Origin: Bradyrhizobium elkanii WSM2783
GTDB lineage: Bacteria; Pseudomonadota; Alphaproteobacteria; Rhizobiales; Xanthobacteraceae
Assembly: GCF_000472865.1 (NCBI RefSeq)
Contig: NZ_AXAP01000007.1
Location: 788-64,787 of the forward strand
Length of the DNA: 64,000 nt
Direction: 5' to 3'
The notes under the pieces are model-generated. The model ran no database searches. It worked only from the letters and a program-made list of their open reading frames with translations, and was not told the origin of the DNA. The position numbers and the translations under genes were made by a program. Positions 61,985 through 64,000 of this stretch are shown piece by piece (position 1 is the stretch's first letter; each line of letters opens with the position of its first letter).

Positions 61985-63405
61985 GATTTCGCCCGCCAAG
62001 CGTGCGTGCGCGGCTTACGCTCTGGCACGCCGGCGTGTTGACGCTTATCGTGTGCATCTTTTCCGCAGGCATTCTACTTTTCGTCGCGACTCGCCTCTAC
62101 GCCGAGCTGGACGCGCAGCTCGACCGAGAGATCGCAACCATTGGTAATATCTATCGCGAGGAACCGGAGGAGCTGAAGGATCTCCCTTCCCGCTGGGGCA
62201 TCACATTATTCCAAGTAGAAGAGGCAGGCGACATCCGTCAGCAAACCGAAGTATGGGAGCGAGAAGGACTATCGCGCGCGCTGCAGCCAGGTGACTCGCC
62301 ATCGCCGCAGTCTTGGACGGCTCCAACCGGCCGTCACTATCGCGTCCATAGCATTTCTGAATCGTCCTATCGCGTGGCCGCCGCGGTTGAGGAAACCTCC
62401 CTGCGGGACACGCTCTGGACACTCGCAGTGATCCTCGCGACGGGTATTCCCTTCGCTGCAGGCCTGGCGATCGCGGGAGGTTACTTCCTTGCCGGCCGCG
62501 TATTGTCTCCGGTCGGCGCCATGGCGCAAGAAGCGCGGGAAATCACCGCGGAGTCGCTCGCCAAACGGCTCCCGGTCGATAACGCCCGCGACGAGTTCGG
62601 GCAGCTCGCGACAGTATTCAACGACACACTATCCCGCCTGCAAGATGCGTTCGAACGGCTGCGCCGCTTCACGGCCGACGCTTCGCACGAGCTACGCACC
62701 CCGCTCACCGCAATGCGCAGCGTGGGGGAAGTGGCGCTGCAGAATACACTTGACGCCTTCACGTATCGCGACGTCATCGGCAGCATGCTGGAGGAGGTCG
62801 ACAGGCTCACGCGGCTAGTCGAAAGCCTTCTGATTCTCACGCGCGCCGACTCGGGAAAGGTCCAACTGGCTCCAGAGGACCTGGACGTTGGAGGGTTGGC
62901 AGGACATGTCGTCGATCAGCTCCGCGTGCTCGCTGACGAAAAGCAACAAGAACTCGTGCTTCGAGCCCCGATCCCAGTCCATGCGACGGGAGACGCCGCG
63001 CTCATCCGTCATGCCCTCATGAATTTGATACACAATGCGATAAAATACACTCCAAATGGTGGCACGATCACCGTCGGGGTGAATGCAACGGATGGGCGGG
63101 CCATAATCGAGGTGCGAGACACCGGACCGGGGATTCCTGCCGCGCATCGGGACCATATTTTCGATCGCTTCTATCGCGTCGACCCAAGCCGCTCTCGGGA
63201 AGAGGGCGGGGTCGGGCTGGGGCTCGCAATCGCTCGCTGGGCGATTGAGGCGAACGGCGGGCATATTGAACTCGTAAGCGAAGGGACGGATGGGAGCTCG
63301 TTCCGGGTCATTCTACCGGTTTCGGATGATTCATCCGCCGCTGGCGGGGATCGACAGTTGCCGTGTGAACTGCGGAGGGAGAGACAAGAATTCGCATCAT
63401 CGTGA
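61981..63405 (+). CDS. sensor histidine kinase
   Basis: A 474-residue inner-membrane kinase. Helix 1 near residue 25, a periplasmic sensor of about 110 residues, helix 2 near 155 (LAVILATGIPFAAGLAIAGGYFL), HAMP, then the H box FTADASHELRTPLTAM, N box LMNLIHNAIKYTPNGG, G1 DTGPGIP and G2 GGVGLGLAIARW. Phosphorylates the regulator encoded just upstream; ligand unknown, though the nearby PepSY and metal genes suggest envelope or metal stress. Confidence 0.9.
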   Translation: MRFRPPSVRARLTLWHAGVLTLIVCIFSAGILLFVATRLYAELDAQLDREIATIGNIYREEPEELKDLPSRWGITLFQVEEAGDIRQQTEVWEREGLSRALQPGDSPSPQSWTAPTGRHYRVHSISESSYRVAAAVEETSLRDTLWTLAVILATGIPFAAGLAIAGGYFLAGRVLSPVGAMAQEAREITAESLAKRLPVDNARDEFGQLATVFNDTLSRLQDAFERLRRFTADASHELRTPLTAMRSVGEVALQNTLDAFTYRDVIGSMLEEVDRLTRLVESLLILTRADSGKVQLAPEDLDVGGLAGHVVDQLRVLADEKQQELVLRAPIPVHATGDAALIRHALMNLIHNAIKYTPNGGTITVGVNATDGRAIIEVRDTGPGIPAAHRDHIFDRFYRVDPSRSREEGGVGLGLAIARWAIEANGGHIELVSEGTDGSSFRVILPVSDDSSAAGGDRQLPCELRRERQEFASS

Positions 63406-63819
63406 AATGCGCTGTGACGGTCTGCATCTGCATTCAGGCAAATAGTTGAACCGTAGCCCCAATTAGAATGGTTGGGCGGTTCTCGCCTTTCAAATCGACT
63501 GGATTGTACTCTGAAGCGAGCTGCGCATCTGGCGGGACAAGATCGTCAATATTTTCAGGTTGGTCTATCAAGCGAGATTTCGAGTCAGATCCTGATCAAT
63601 TCCAAGTCCCGGGTTGCGCGACGTGGCCCAATTCCGAGTCCCGATGGGGCGGCCGGTTTTGGGGTAGACCGGACATCCGGCCGGACCGGCACGTCGCAGA
63701 AGGGCCATGCGTAGACATCGGCACTTGGTCGACCACCTCGTTAGCGGCGATTTCTGAATCGTGAAGTGAGTCGGGCTCGGCGGCGGGATGCGGCAGCTTC
63801 TGCCGACCACGCAACGGAA
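63406..63819. other. intergenic stretch, no supported gene
   Basis: About 414 bp. Several overlapping frames on both strands (63468-63814) lack ribosome sites and motifs. A minus frame around 63427-63590 without an ATG ends in LKGENRPTILIGATVQLFA; it may be a remnant. Confidence 0.4.
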
Positions 63820-64000
63820 TTACTGCTTCGCCCCTGCGGCGACGGCGGTCGCCATGTACTTCGAATAGAATTCAGCGACCCGCGTGCGCCACATGCCGAC
63901 GAACGCCTCCGATGTCACCTTGTCCACCGATTTCCACGCCTTCTTGAGGGCCGGAAGGGTGTTCCCCCAGATCGCGCGTTTGCACCACTTCTCGCCCTTC
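63820..64000 (-). CDS. C-terminal part of an unknown protein, cut by window edge
   Basis: The minus frame ends at TAA 63820-63822 and continues beyond the window. Sixty residues are visible: WCKRAIWGNTLPALKKAWKS and FVGMWRTRVAEFYSKYMATA, a helical, amphipathic segment. It could be a phasin-like or other helical protein; too short to name. Confidence 0.5.
   Translation of the reverse strand, partial: KGEKWCKRAIWGNTLPALKKAWKSVDKVTSEAFVGMWRTRVAEFYSKYMATAVAAGAKQ

Noticed and set aside
1..64000. CRISPR array
   Set aside because: No series of regularly spaced short direct repeats was seen; the repeats found are promoter, leader or RNA duplications.

Overview
The window looks like chromosome or genomic-island DNA from a Bradyrhizobium/Rhodopseudomonas-type alphaproteobacterium (order Hyphomicrobiales). 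The basis is codon and GC style, rhizobial-type small proteins (a CHGLGWVCENHP-type cysteine protein, short exported proteins), paired DUF3182 genes, and a CsoR/DmeR-type nickel/cobalt regulator. No rRNA or ordinary tRNA gene, CRISPR array or intact insertion sequence was seen. It divides into a lower-GC accessory/defence-like left part and a GC-rich metal and envelope-stress right part.

Region 1 (1-19.2 kb) is an accessory island. It opens with a broken IS21-type istA and carries mostly single, poorly characterised genes: a NYN-domain protein, a frameshifted DUF4238 gene, an MrcB_N-HNH nuclease, two more HNH genes (one frameshifted), a DUF2971 gene, membrane proteins, a minimal ATP-dependent DNA ligase and many unknowns. 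At its centre (10.2-13.5 kb) is a tight two-gene cassette. One gene encodes a HEPN-type protein with an R-N-x3-H motif. The other encodes a 784-residue protein with a zinc ribbon and a D...E-C-K signature like PD-(D/E)XK nucleases. I know of no named system with this pairing, and it is the best candidate for an undescribed defence module.

Region 2 (19.2-23.9 kb) holds a bacterial Ro60 (TROVE-vWA) gene whose 3' end is frameshifted. Immediately upstream, on the same strand, is a 139-nt RNA gene I read as a Y RNA of the YrlA type. It has a T arm, a closed acceptor-like hairpin with a GCAA loop, and a D arm in circularly permuted order, inside a stem closed by perfectly complementary ends. A partial tandem copy lies upstream. 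Small phage-like proteins and decayed fragments follow.

Region 3 (23.9-38.3 kb) is metal and drug efflux. A CsoR/RcnR-family repressor with a palindromic G/C-tract operator precedes a CzcB/CzcA RND pair, an NreB-like MFS exporter and an RcnA-like exporter, which together suggest nickel/cobalt (or zinc/cadmium) resistance. A cupin, an HbpS-like pseudogene and a second RND permease/adaptor pair follow.

Region 4 (38.3-50.6 kb) mixes gene remnants with redox and chromate genes. A promoter plus 5' stem-loop leader occurs twice, at 39.0 kb and 44.3 kb. The second copy drives a 38-codon ORF coupled to an iron superoxide dismutase, then DUF1259, small exported proteins and the chromate transporter ChrA (a chr-type operon). 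Several PepSY-like genes and remnants follow.

Region 5 (50.6-63.4 kb) contains a Rieske protein, FetAB, and an FtsX-permease/ABC operon with a small periplasmic protein. It also has two DUF3182 genes, a YncE-type beta-propeller, a PepSY gene and an OmpR/histidine-kinase pair. A shared promoter element with 11-bp-spaced CTGAA half-sites lies before the two-component system, the FtsX operon and one PepSY gene, suggesting a local regulon. The window ends inside a gene on the minus strand. Several genes carry single-base indels in short homopolymers, so some 'pseudogenes' could be sequencing errors.
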